In this document: piece by piece, positions 32,581 to 40,562 of the stretch | Position numbering within the stretch: the stretch's first letter is position 1 | Layout: each line of letters starts with the position of its first letter | Assembly (NCBI GenBank): GCA_963717985.1 | Contig: CAVQYC010000006.1 | Span: 1 to 64,000, forward strand | Direction: 5' to 3' | DNA from: BOG-1155 sp963717985 | GTDB taxonomy: Bacteria; Desulfobacterota; Syntrophorhabdia; Syntrophorhabdales; WCHB1-27 | DNA: 64,000 bases | The notes under the pieces: model-generated | Seen by the model: the letters and a program-made list of their open reading frames with translations, nothing else | What the model was told of the DNA's origin: nothing | The model's database searches: none | Translations under genes and position numbers: made by a program

Positions 32581-33825
32581 TCAGTCGTTATTCCTCCGGT
32601 GCGATTCTTTAAAAACCCTGTCGAAGTTCTCCACCATAGCGGCCGCAAACTCGAAGTCCTCCAGGTTACAGGGGACTTCAACTATTTCGACCCTCGGATC
32701 AAGACCTTTTCTCAAAGCATCTACAAAGACGCGGTCCTCAGCAGGGTCATAGAGAACCGTCCCTTCGCCGTCTATGGCGGACCAGCCTTTGAGAGGCACG
32801 AAAAACTTCACAGGCCCCTTTGCCTTGTTCAGCTTATCCCGGTAGAAGGGCGCTGCATACTCCAGCTCATCGCGATTATAGCGGGTCATAGACCTCATTT
32901 CGTCCATCTTCATAATGCGAGGCCTGGATGCGTATTTCTCCCGGTTCTTTCGCGTCACCCCGCATCCCGTCAGGTTCACCGTACACGGCGCAAGGAACAG
33001 CGGTATCTCTCTCTCGGCGAAGGCATCGAACCTTGCCATACCGGCCGGTCTGTTGCCCTGATAAAGCTCCTCTATCAAGCCCGCAGGGACAATATCGATA
33101 ACCCCGTCAAAGAAGCCCTGCGAGATGAGGCGGTCCAGCGCCCTTTCGCTAACCCCCTGGGCATGAAAGGGATAGACGTGGTATCCCCTGGCTTCCAGCA
33201 ATTCCTCTACCTGGCTCGTGCATTTCGGGCAGAAGCCGATCTCTGTTATGGCGACGGATGGATAGGGCAAGGTCAGGGCCGTGTGCGGTCGGCTTTCCTC
33301 CACCATCCCCGAGATGACCCCCGCCACCTGCGCGATGGCATTCGTCAGGAGATTGTTGAGTCCTGTAAACTCCATGATCACCTGCATCACGAGGACGTCC
33401 ATCGCGCCGAACCACTCTCCGATGTAGACCGGCATGGCTGCCGGAGTGGCGATCACTTTGGGTATTCCGAAGGGGAGCCGGCTCATAACGCGCGACCCTA
33501 TGAGGGCCATCGATGACCCGCCAAGGGCCACAGCGCCGTCCACCTCGCTCCTGCTCAACAACTCGACGATCTTCTTCTGCGCGCCGGCAATCATCACTTC
33601 GGCCTTGCTGAACCGGTCGCGGGAAGCCCTGAATTCCTCCGTATCCATGCCCATAAGGCCGGCGATCTCTCGGGCCGTGATATCTGCCCGCACGCGAGGC
33701 TCACCACCCATGCCCATATCCATCAGGATGGCCCGGTGTCCCCGCGCAGCTATTTTCTCTTTCAGCAATTGCAAGTGCTCCCCTTTAGTATCGAGGGTTC
33801 CTATGACAACGATCGTTTTCGACAT
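32581..33825 (-). CDS. Tm-1-like (UPF0261) ATP-binding protein
   Basis: 414 residues matching the UPF0261/Tm-1 family from the N-terminal VVIGTLDTKGEHLQLLKEKI, through ALGGSSMALIGSRVMSRLPFG and TNAIAQVAGVISGM, to the C-terminal VPLKGWSAIDGEG. The plant Tm-1 N-terminal domain binds ATP and inhibits viral replication; the bacterial role is undefined. The start is five bases from the biotin carboxylase stop, so it is tightly coupled with the carboxylase genes. A role as an accessory or catalytic subunit acting on a C-C or phosphoester bond is possible but unproven. Confidence 0.85.
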   Translation of the reverse strand: MSKTIVVIGTLDTKGEHLQLLKEKIAARGHRAILMDMGMGGEPRVRADITAREIAGLMGMDTEEFRASRDRFSKAEVMIAGAQKKIVELLSRSEVDGAVALGGSSMALIGSRVMSRLPFGIPKVIATPAAMPVYIGEWFGAMDVLVMQVIMEFTGLNNLLTNAIAQVAGVISGMVEESRPHTALTLPYPSVAITEIGFCPKCTSQVEELLEARGYHVYPFHAQGVSERALDRLISQGFFDGVIDIVPAGLIEELYQGNRPAGMARFDAFAEREIPLFLAPCTVNLTGCGVTRKNREKYASRPRIMKMDEMRSMTRYNRDELEYAAPFYRDKLNKAKGPVKFFVPLKGWSAIDGEGTVLYDPAEDRVFVDALRKGLDPRVEIVEVPCNLEDFEFAAAMVENFDRVFKESHRRNND

Positions 33826-33829
33826 ATCA

Positions 33830-35305
33830 CTATCTCCCGAAGGACATCATCTGCGGCAGTGCGGCTATTGCGGCAATGGCGGCCATCCTCTTTTTCTCCT
33901 CAGACACATGGGATAGCCTTTCCGCCAGAGGTTTCTCCCGCTCCACGATGGCTTTCATGTCGTCCAGGAGCGTGGTTTCGGTTTCGATAAAGTGGGTCCC
34001 CAGCTCGCCTGCGACAAAGCGCGGGTTTTCCATCACCGCCTTGTGAAAAGGGATGTTATTCCTGGGTCCCAGAATGACGTATTCGTAGAGGGCCCGCCGC
34101 ATTCTCGCAATCGCCTCATTTCGGTCTCTCCCCCAGACGATGAGCTTCGATATCATCGGGTCGTAGAAGGGCGGTATCGTATAACCGCTGTACACGCCGC
34201 TGTCCACCCGGATGCCTGTCCCGCCCGGTGCGTGGTAGCTCGTGATCCTGCCCGGAGTGGGAACAAAGTCTGCAAAGGGATCTTCCGCATTGATACGGCA
34301 CTCGATGGCGCTCCCCCGCACTTTCACATCCTTCTGTGTGAGACTCAAGGGCAGGCCCGAGGCGATGCGTATCCCCTCTTTCACTATATCCACACCCGTT
34401 ACCATCTCCGTCACCGGGTGCTCCACCTGCACCCTGGCGTTCACCTCCATGAAATACAGCCTTCCTTCAGAGAAGAGGAACTCCATCGTTCCCGCGCCTT
34501 CATAACCGACCATCCTTGCGGCGTTCGCGGCCTTCTCTCCCATCTCCTTGCGGACTTTCTGGGAGACGGCCGGAGAGGGGGATTCCTCGATCAGCTTCTG
34601 GTGTCTGCGCTGTATGGAGCATTCCCTTTCTCCTAAGTGAATGGCATTCCCGTGGGAATCTCCCAGCAGCTGGAACTCTATATGGCGGGGATTGGTAAGG
34701 TATTTCTCGATGTAGACATCGGCTATGCCGAAGGTGGTCGCGGCAATGGCCTGCGTGGATTCAAGAGCCTTTTGCAGCTCCCCTTCACTTTCCACGATGG
34801 TCATGCCGATTCCCCCTCCACCGCCGGAGGGCTTGATGATCACGGGATATCCGGTTTTTTTAGCTATGTCCCTTGCCTGCCCGAATTCCGTCACACATGC
34901 ATCGGTACCCGGCACCACGGGGACCCCTGCCTTTATCATCTCGCGGCGCGCTGCTACCTTGTCGCCCAGGAGGGCAAGGACCCTGCTCGACGGCCCGATG
35001 AACTTTATACCCTCTTGCTCGCAGGCAGAGGCAAATTTCGGGTTCTCCGCGAGGAAGCCGTAACCCGGATGGATGGCATCGGCGCCGCTCTGCCTTGCCG
35101 CTTCAATGACCTTTTGCATGTTGAGATAGCTCATTGTTGCCGGAGCAGGGCCGATGAAATACGCCTCATCGGCGTATTTCGCAAAGAGTGCATCCTTGTC
35201 CGCCTCGGAGTATATTGCAACGGACTGGATACCCATCTCCCGGCAGGCGCGCATGATGCGGATTGCTATTTCACCTCTGTTCGCTACAAGAACTTTTTTG
35301 ATCAT
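33830..35305 (-). CDS. Biotin carboxylase subunit
   Basis: 491 residues of an AccC/PycA-type biotin carboxylase: KVLVANRGEIAIRIMRACRE at the N-terminus, the ATP-grasp glycine loop PVIIKPSGGGGGIGM, HIEFQLLGDSHGNAIHLGERECSIQRRHQK, and the catalytic EVNARVQVEHPVTEM. About 40 residues beyond the usual C-terminus end in a helical tail. It carboxylates the biotin of the carrier domain in the adjacent gene, using ATP and bicarbonate. The start is one base after the stop of that gene, so translation is coupled. Confidence 0.93.
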   Translation of the reverse strand: MIKKVLVANRGEIAIRIMRACREMGIQSVAIYSEADKDALFAKYADEAYFIGPAPATMSYLNMQKVIEAARQSGADAIHPGYGFLAENPKFASACEQEGIKFIGPSSRVLALLGDKVAARREMIKAGVPVVPGTDACVTEFGQARDIAKKTGYPVIIKPSGGGGGIGMTIVESEGELQKALESTQAIAATTFGIADVYIEKYLTNPRHIEFQLLGDSHGNAIHLGERECSIQRRHQKLIEESPSPAVSQKVRKEMGEKAANAARMVGYEGAGTMEFLFSEGRLYFMEVNARVQVEHPVTEMVTGVDIVKEGIRIASGLPLSLTQKDVKVRGSAIECRINAEDPFADFVPTPGRITSYHAPGGTGIRVDSGVYSGYTIPPFYDPMISKLIVWGRDRNEAIARMRRALYEYVILGPRNNIPFHKAVMENPRFVAGELGTHFIETETTLLDDMKAIVEREKPLAERLSHVSEEKKRMAAIAAIAALPQMMSFGR

Positions 35306-35306
35306 G

Positions 35307-37046
35307 TTATGCCACCACCATCAGGACGTCATCCGGGTTGACAATCTCACCTTCCAGGGCGCAGATCTCCTTCACCACCCCGCCATGGGGGCAGTTGACA
35401 TGTCTCCTCATCTTCATTGCCTCGACCATTGCCACCAGGTCGCCCGCGCTTATCGCATCACCCACCTTCACCTCAAAAGAGAGGACGAGGCCGGCCATCC
35501 CGGAGAGGACGGCGCCGGGGGGGACGTCCTTCGGCTTCCTCGGACTCTCCGGTCTCTCTGCCTCTATGCTCTTTTCGGCCCCGTCCCAGACGGGTGATAT
35601 TTTCACGCTGAATACTTCTCCATCGACATCCACGCTGAATTCCGTGGGGAAGTCGGCATAGGTTGTGCCGGGCGTCGCTGCCCTGGCCGCGGGCCGGGTT
35701 GTCGTCTTCCGGGGCTCACCGGGCTTCACCCGGCTTCCCGGGATAAGGACCCTGAGCAGGAGATCGTCGTCCGAGAGCTCCGGCCCGATCTCCCGGCGCA
35801 GCTCTTCAACGGACTTATCGTATCCCGCCGGCTTCCAGTTCCGTAATTTCTTTGCCTGAGGTGAATTCATTATCCTGTCCATGACGTTTTTGTCTATGGG
35901 CGCGACCGGCTCCCCATAATAGCCCAGGACGTATTTCATGGCCTCATCGGTGACACGCCCGTACCTCTGGCCGGAGACCACGTTCTCCATGGCCTGGGCG
36001 CCTACGATCTGTGAATAGGGGGTCGCCATCACGGGATAGCCTAACTCCTTGCGGACCAGCACGACCTCCTCCAGGATCTCGTCCAACCGGTGTCCCATCC
36101 CTACTTCCGCGAGCTGCCGTTTCAGGTTTGTCATCATGCCGCCGGGCACCTGGTGGTCGAAATGAAAGAGGTCGTACTCCATGGGCACCCCTATGGGCAG
36201 CCCCTCTGTTTCGGCAATTTTTCTGAAGTGGGCCGACACGGCCGCGAGCGCGTCCTCATCCAAGTCCGAGGAAAAGCCCATACGGCGGGCATTTCTCAAG
36301 ATGTTTTCCGTGGACGGGAGGGACGTGCCGTTGGCAAGGGGCGCCACTGCCGTGTGCACGGTCGTCACACCCGCTCGGATAGCCTCCAGATAGGAGAGAG
36401 GGGCAAGCCCGACATTGCAATGGGAATGGAACTCTAGGGGCAGCCCTTCGCAGTTTTTCTGAACGGTGGTTACCAGCTCCCTGGTCTCATCCGGCGTAAT
36501 TACTCCCGACGCATCCTCTATCATGATCCGGTCCACACACGCCTTCGCCTCCATGATGAGACGGGTCTTTCGCGCCCAGTGCTCTTTGTTGTGGGCAGGG
36601 CTGGAGGTATACATCAGGGCAGGCACGACTTCGGCCCCCTCCTTCTTTGCTAGGCGCGCGAAGTACACGAACTTCTCCATATCCGTCTGGTAATCGCAGA
36701 TCCAGAAGCTTTTTATCCCATTGGCAACCGACCGCTTTATCCACAGGGTGATGATATCGCGCGGGGTACTCAGATCAAAGGAGGAAAGGCTTCCGATCTG
36801 GTAGGACCCGCGGAGAGGTGTTTTTGTGATGAGCCGGGAAAGCACCCGGATCCTCTCCCAGGGATCTTCGTTGAGAGTGCGCACCTGCACGGTAAAGGCC
36901 TGGCTGCCCACAGTCGCGATGGCCCTGTACCCGACTTTATCCATCATTTCCGCGATGGGGACCATATGATCGGTCCTCATCGTGAAACCCCAGAGACTCT
37001 GCTGCGCATCCCGTATGGTCTGGTCGACGAATTCGATTTTATTCAT
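35307..37046 (-). CDS. Pyruvate-carboxylase-type carboxyltransferase fused to biotin carrier, atypical active site
   Basis: 579 residues from ATG 37046. Residues 1-300 form the TIM-barrel carboxyltransferase (IRDAQQSLWGFTMRT, metal-binding HSH at 207/209), 300-450 the conserved PycB/OadA domain (VPGGMMTNLKRQLAE), and the C-terminus a biotinyl domain with VEAMKM. Two key features differ from pyruvate enzymes. The lysine of the KDMAG motif, which becomes a carboxylated metal ligand in 5S transcarboxylase, is Glu177 (IEDASG). The RGQN-type arginine loop is replaced by YQIGS. A substrate other than pyruvate/oxaloacetate is likely. The start has a poor ribosome-binding site and overlaps a possible leader frame. 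Confidence 0.85.
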   Translation of the reverse strand: MNKIEFVDQTIRDAQQSLWGFTMRTDHMVPIAEMMDKVGYRAIATVGSQAFTVQVRTLNEDPWERIRVLSRLITKTPLRGSYQIGSLSSFDLSTPRDIITLWIKRSVANGIKSFWICDYQTDMEKFVYFARLAKKEGAEVVPALMYTSSPAHNKEHWARKTRLIMEAKACVDRIMIEDASGVITPDETRELVTTVQKNCEGLPLEFHSHCNVGLAPLSYLEAIRAGVTTVHTAVAPLANGTSLPSTENILRNARRMGFSSDLDEDALAAVSAHFRKIAETEGLPIGVPMEYDLFHFDHQVPGGMMTNLKRQLAEVGMGHRLDEILEEVVLVRKELGYPVMATPYSQIVGAQAMENVVSGQRYGRVTDEAMKYVLGYYGEPVAPIDKNVMDRIMNSPQAKKLRNWKPAGYDKSVEELRREIGPELSDDDLLLRVLIPGSRVKPGEPRKTTTRPAARAATPGTTYADFPTEFSVDVDGEVFSVKISPVWDGAEKSIEAERPESPRKPKDVPPGAVLSGMAGLVLSFEVKVGDAISAGDLVAMVEAMKMRRHVNCPHGGVVKEICALEGEIVNPDDVLMVVA

Positions 37047-37210
37047 ACCCTGGTAACCCCCAATTTTCTTGTTGCGCAAGAGAAAGAACACCAACACGTT
37101 TCCTGTTTATCCATTATTGTTTTAAATGACGACCTTTGCAAGACAATATTTATTATGAATTCATAAGTTGTTTGCCGGGACGGTAGAACTCCATGTACGC
37201 GCGTTGCCAT
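37043..37210 (-). CDS. Possible leader peptide (55 aa) coupled to the carboxyltransferase gene
   Basis: Within the long 5' leader a 55-codon frame starts at ATG 37210 behind GGGAGG, which is a better site than that of the next gene. It ends in an ATGA overlap with the carboxyltransferase start at 37046. The product has no recognised motif (three cysteines in CWCSFSC near the end). It may serve to couple translation. It could also be chance, so confidence is low. Confidence 0.35.
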   Translation of the reverse strand: MATRVHGVLPSRQTTYEFIINIVLQRSSFKTIMDKQETCWCSFSCATRKLGVTRV

Positions 37211-37356
37211 CAAAACCTCCCTTGTTCGAACCACCCGTGGGGCCTGAAGACCCCTCGATTCGCAACGGCATCCAAACGATCACCCCAAAGTGGCTCACTT
37301 TGAAAATTCCGTTGTCATCTCAATGGCTTATTCCATCATGTCAAGTCCAGACTATA

Positions 37357-37385
37357 ACAATAGAATAGAACTATGGTTTATGCAA
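37357..37385 (-). promoter_or_regulatory. Promoter of the catabolic operon
   Basis: On the minus strand TTGCAT (37385-37380) is followed by a 17-bp spacer and TATTGT (37362-37357). Transcription would start near 37350, about 300 bases before the carboxyltransferase ATG. A half-copy of the operator sequence (tatggttta, 37372-37380) overlaps the -35 box. Confidence 0.5.
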
Positions 37386-37401
37386 GCGAGAAAAAATTAA
37401 C

Positions 37402-37428
37402 TTATGGTTCAGTAAATATGAACCATAA
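37402..37428. promoter_or_regulatory. Palindromic LysR-type operator
   Basis: A perfect inverted repeat TTATGGTTCA - 7 bp - TGAACCATAA centred at 37415, about -65 from the predicted start of the operon transcript. That is the usual activator position for LysR-type regulators. A lysR gene lies 295 bp away (37723-38646), and a related half-site at 37372-37380 could be the second contact near the -35 box. Confidence 0.65.
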
Positions 37429-37597
37429 AATGGTCGTAAAAATACACTTGTCGGGACCAGGATGAATGGTTGACTCTACATCGTCCATGGACTAAATTTG
37501 GGAATGAAGCTCCATGACAGCTTCGGGAGATTGGCGTTGCAGACTTTAAGAGAAAACCATTTTTTGTCGACGATGAAAGCCCGTAATGCAGGTGAAT

Positions 37598-37717
37598 ATG
37601 GCAATTGAGGTGAGGTGGGCCGGCTTTGATTTCGGCCGTTTTGCCGAGGCCGATTTTGTGATATCGGATTTTCGGGAGCTGAAAACGATACTAAGGGGAC
37701 CGAAGGAAAAACAATAA
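37598..37717 (+). pseudogene. Possible C-terminal remnant of a HAD-type phosphatase
   Basis: A 39-codon frame ends just beyond the 3' end of lysR, convergent to it. The tail Ala-Asp-Phe-Val-Ile-Ser-Asp-Phe-Arg-Glu-Leu resembles the C-terminus of HAD-superfamily phosphatases (ADYVIDDLREL-like). No upstream domain remains. The match is short, so this is tentative. Confidence 0.25.
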
Positions 37718-37722
37718 CAGAC

Positions 37723-38646
37723 TCAAAAAAGGAATTCCTCCACGGTATTTACGTCAGACGACAAAGACCGGATGAATTCTTCTGCGGGAGGGGAAAGATA
37801 CTTGCCCTTCTTCATAAGGATTCCGTGTCTGGAATATCCCACCCTTTCATCGGACATAGTCATGTTGCAGAAAAACATTCGTTTCTTATCTTCAGGCTGA
37901 AAGACTATCCCCGGCGCCATAGAGACACCCATCCCCATTTCCACGTATTTCATGACCACTTCCCAACTGGCGGCTTCCATGGTCACTTTAAGGTTGGGGT
38001 TGCAGGCACGCAACATGCTTTCCACGTGCCTCCCCCCTGTTCCTTCTCTGTCGACCAATACGACCGGGTACTTTGCCAGATCTTCGAAGGTGACTTTTTT
38101 CTGTTTTGAAAGAGGATGCCCCAAGGGTGCTATACAGTACCTATGGAACCGCCATAATTCCTTGCCTATGATTTCGGGAGATAGGGTAGCCATCGACCCG
38201 ATGCCGAAATCTACATCTCCTGCCAGCAGCAGAGAACGTATTTCTTTGCCGGTCGTATTGATAAGGATTATATCGCACTCAGGATATGCTTCTCTGAAAT
38301 TCGTTACATATTTCGGAAGAACATAGAGTAATAACCCTGTCCATGAAGCGATTTTAACCTCCCCTTTTATCTTTCCGGCTATCTTCTCGAATTCAAGTCC
38401 TATGCTCTCGCACCGTTCCACAATAGGAGCGACGAGATCAAACAGATTTACCCCGTGCGGGGTCAAAACGGTCTTTCTATTCGATCTATCAAAGAGCTGC
38501 CTTCCCAGGCGCTGTTCGAGATCGTTCACTTGCATGCTGACCGCACCCTTTGTGACGCAAAGCACGGCGGCTGCCCGGCTGTAACTGCCGCAACGCGCCA
38601 CGTGGTAAAATACCTTAAGTTTTGGGTAGGGGATATCACGCACCAT
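37723..38646 (-). CDS. LysR-type transcriptional regulator
   Basis: 307 residues: an N-terminal winged HTH (YPKLKVFYHVARCGSYSRAAAVLCVTKGAVSMQVNDLEQRLG, residues 7-50) and a two-lobed effector domain. It lies upstream of the catabolic operon on the same strand and is separated from it by a palindromic operator. It is therefore the probable pathway-specific activator, with a pathway substrate or intermediate as inducer. The effector domain gives no clue to the ligand. Confidence 0.92.
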   Translation of the reverse strand: MVRDIPYPKLKVFYHVARCGSYSRAAAVLCVTKGAVSMQVNDLEQRLGRQLFDRSNRKTVLTPHGVNLFDLVAPIVERCESIGLEFEKIAGKIKGEVKIASWTGLLLYVLPKYVTNFREAYPECDIILINTTGKEIRSLLLAGDVDFGIGSMATLSPEIIGKELWRFHRYCIAPLGHPLSKQKKVTFEDLAKYPVVLVDREGTGGRHVESMLRACNPNLKVTMEAASWEVVMKYVEMGMGVSMAPGIVFQPEDKKRMFFCNMTMSDERVGYSRHGILMKKGKYLSPPAEEFIRSLSSDVNTVEEFLF

Positions 38647-38673
38647 CAGTAGCTGTCCTTGTACATACTATCA

Positions 38674-38690
38674 TTTGTCCGACATACAAA
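38674..38690. promoter_or_regulatory. Inverted repeat upstream of lysR, possible autoregulatory site
   Basis: TTTGT - 7 bp - ACAAA at 38674-38690, starting 28 bp upstream of the lysR start. It lies in the 290-bp divergent region between lysR and the PfkB-type gene. The arms are short and differ from the 37402 operator, so autoregulation is only a suggestion. The rest of the region (to 38936) shows no further gene. Confidence 0.3.
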
Positions 38691-38936
38691 CAAGGTCTCG
38701 CTCGGCGCACAGACTCCTTAAACGGGCGCATTGATCGACGGTAATCGTCGTATCATAACGGCGCGTATCGCCCCTGCACTGCTTCCTGGAATGGATATTT
38801 TCATAATGTCCTTTCATTACGAGAATATTTGTGGTAATCGATAAGACTATTATAGGGGCGTGCTCGGGGAGCAAAGCAATTTGACGCGTGTCGGCAGTCC
38901 GCCGGTATAGGGACATATATATAGGGAGAGCCGGAG

Positions 38937-39824
38937 ATGAATCGCTACGATATCGTATTTATCGGTCAGGTGGGTTTTGGTACAATTGTTCCTTTCGAGG
39001 GATCCTCTTTCATCGAGCAGTGCACCCCGGTGCTCTTTGCTCCACTAGCAGCCTCCTGTCTGGGAAAAAGAATTGCCGCGGTGACGAGAATTTCCGAGAG
39101 CGAAGGATACCTCCTCGAATCACTGAAGACTGCAGGTGTCGATCTTTTCGTGCAGCCCGGAGAGGCCCGGCAATACCGTGTCGTTTTCCCGACCGCAAAT
39201 GTCGATCAGAGACAGGGCTTTGTCATAAAGAGCGGAGGATATTTTACGATTGGCGACATACCTCCCTTTGAACCGTGTCTGATCCACCTTTGCTGCTTTG
39301 GCTTCCGCGAGCTTCATCTGGACTTGATGCGGGCGCTGAAGACACGCGGATTCCGTTTGTCGGTGGATATGCAGAACTTCGTGCTCCAGGCGGACGAAAA
39401 GACGGGGGTCGTCCAGCTTCAAGATGTTCCGGAGAAAAAAGAAATCCTGGACATGGCCGATTTCGTAAAGCTTGATGCCATGGAGGCAAAGACCTTGACG
39501 GGTGCCGAAGTTCTGCAGGACCAGGCGGACATGCTGGAAGAGTGGGGAAGTTCAGAGACTATAATAACTTGTTCAGAAGGTGTGCTGGCTCGCAGCAAGG
39601 GGAAAACTACGTTTGCGAAATTTACCAACAGGAGCATCCGGGGCAGGATGGGCCGGGGCGATACCGTTATGGGATCGTACCTGGCACGCAGGCTGGATCA
39701 TTCTGTCGAAGACTCGCTTCGCTTCGCTGTAGCCCTCACATCGATCAAGATGGAATCCCCTGGTCCCTTCAGGGGCTCCATGGAAGATGTTATTGAAAGA
39801 ATGAACAACACGTTTTGCAACTGA
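38937..39824 (+). CDS. PfkB-family carbohydrate/nucleoside kinase
   Basis: 295 residues with the ribokinase/PfkB fold. The C-terminal anion-hole signature is GRMGRGDTVMGSYLARR, with Asp242 as catalytic base. The N-terminal di-glycine hinge is weak (VPFEGSSF), and the usual GG of sugar kinases is absent. It has GGAG upstream of the ATG and stands alone, divergent from lysR. The substrate is not predictable; a sugar, a nucleoside or another alcohol is possible. Confidence 0.8.
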   Translation: MNRYDIVFIGQVGFGTIVPFEGSSFIEQCTPVLFAPLAASCLGKRIAAVTRISESEGYLLESLKTAGVDLFVQPGEARQYRVVFPTANVDQRQGFVIKSGGYFTIGDIPPFEPCLIHLCCFGFRELHLDLMRALKTRGFRLSVDMQNFVLQADEKTGVVQLQDVPEKKEILDMADFVKLDAMEAKTLTGAEVLQDQADMLEEWGSSETIITCSEGVLARSKGKTTFAKFTNRSIRGRMGRGDTVMGSYLARRLDHSVEDSLRFAVALTSIKMESPGPFRGSMEDVIERMNNTFCN

Positions 39825-39875
39825 CCATCGCCGACCGATTTTGCCCGATTCCTGCCGATACATGAAAAGAGGGTG

Positions 39876-39915
39876 AATCCGCGTGTCACTGGTTCGGTTC
39901 CGGTCCCCGGCACTT
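39876..39915 (+). other. tRNA 3'-end-like sequence, candidate attachment site (right)
   Basis: A T-arm ACTGG-TTCGGTT-CCGGT followed by CCCCGGCA, as in the 3' end of a tRNA whose acceptor would start GCCGGGG (common in tRNA-Leu). The upstream 50 bp cannot form the rest of a tRNA. It matches 13191-13230 at 36 of 40 positions in the same orientation. The two sites bracket the catabolic block. Confidence 0.55.
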
Positions 39916-39945
39916 TTTTCTTAACCGACAGCGGCCATTAAGAAA

Positions 39946-39974
39946 GTGATAATCACCATTGGTTCTGCTATAAT
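39946..39974 (+). promoter_or_regulatory. Promoter with consensus -10, leaderless arrangement (third case)
   Basis: TATAAT at 39969-39974 with a weak -35 (gtgata, 39946-39951) at 17-bp spacing. The GTG start of the next gene is at 39981, six bases after the -10 box. This is the same geometry as the promoters at 12578 and 13760. Confidence 0.55.
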
Positions 39975-39980
39975 TGGGTC

Positions 39981-40502
39981 GTGGTACTTCCGCCTTTGCC
40001 ATCCCTTCTCATCGCGCTAGGACTCCTCTTTATTTCAATAGCGATAGTCAACCGGGTGAAGAAGCCCTCATTTCTCGGAAAAACCCCTGCGCGGGCGCTT
40101 CTGGCCTGTGCTCTCCTGGTGCTCGCCGTCGGCTTGGCGCTCCATCTCAAAGAGCCGGCAACAGCAGCCCGCCCCGCATCGTTCCGGTCCGCTTTCCCCG
40201 GCGATTGGAAATGGCCGGGCCGGGCCGTACATGGAGCGGCCAAGACCCGTATGCCCGCAGGATGGGGCTTTTCTTTCGAGCCCAAGTCCGTGCGGTGGGG
40301 TCAGAAGGTACAAATCCGGGTCACGCCCCCGAGGGAAAATGTGACGATCTACTACAACGGGATACCGCTGCCCGCACATGCACAGGAAAAAGGGACATTC
40401 GTCGTGACTATACCGCCCATGAGTAAGAACGGCTATTTTACCATCGACTCCGGCGGAAAACAGGTGGAGGCGGAAGAACGGCTCCTTGTCTCGGGTTATT
40501 GA
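39981..40502 (+). CDS. Membrane-anchored protein with beta-sandwich-like C-terminus, unknown
   Basis: 173 residues: two hydrophobic helices (PSLLIALGLLFISIAIV at 7-23; RALLACALLVLAVGLAL at 38-54), then a soluble domain with alternating strands (WGQKVQIRVTPPRENVTIYYNGIPLP...TFVVTIPP) that resembles an immunoglobulin-like/TIG sandwich facing the periplasm. The GTG at 39981 is chosen because of the promoter position, which leaves no leader. No specific function can be assigned. Confidence 0.6.
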   Translation: MVLPPLPSLLIALGLLFISIAIVNRVKKPSFLGKTPARALLACALLVLAVGLALHLKEPATAARPASFRSAFPGDWKWPGRAVHGAAKTRMPAGWGFSFEPKSVRWGQKVQIRVTPPRENVTIYYNGIPLPAHAQEKGTFVVTIPPMSKNGYFTIDSGGKQVEAEERLLVSGY

Positions 40503-40562
40503 GGCGGGTCGGCGGGTCTTCCGGAAGCGATGTAGGTACAATTTTCATGAAGGAGGTTGTGT

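Noticed and set aside
39876..39915. tRNA gene suggested by a good T-arm and acceptor end
   Set aside because: No anticodon, D-arm or 5' acceptor strand can be found in the preceding 100 bp, so only a 3'-end remnant is claimed.
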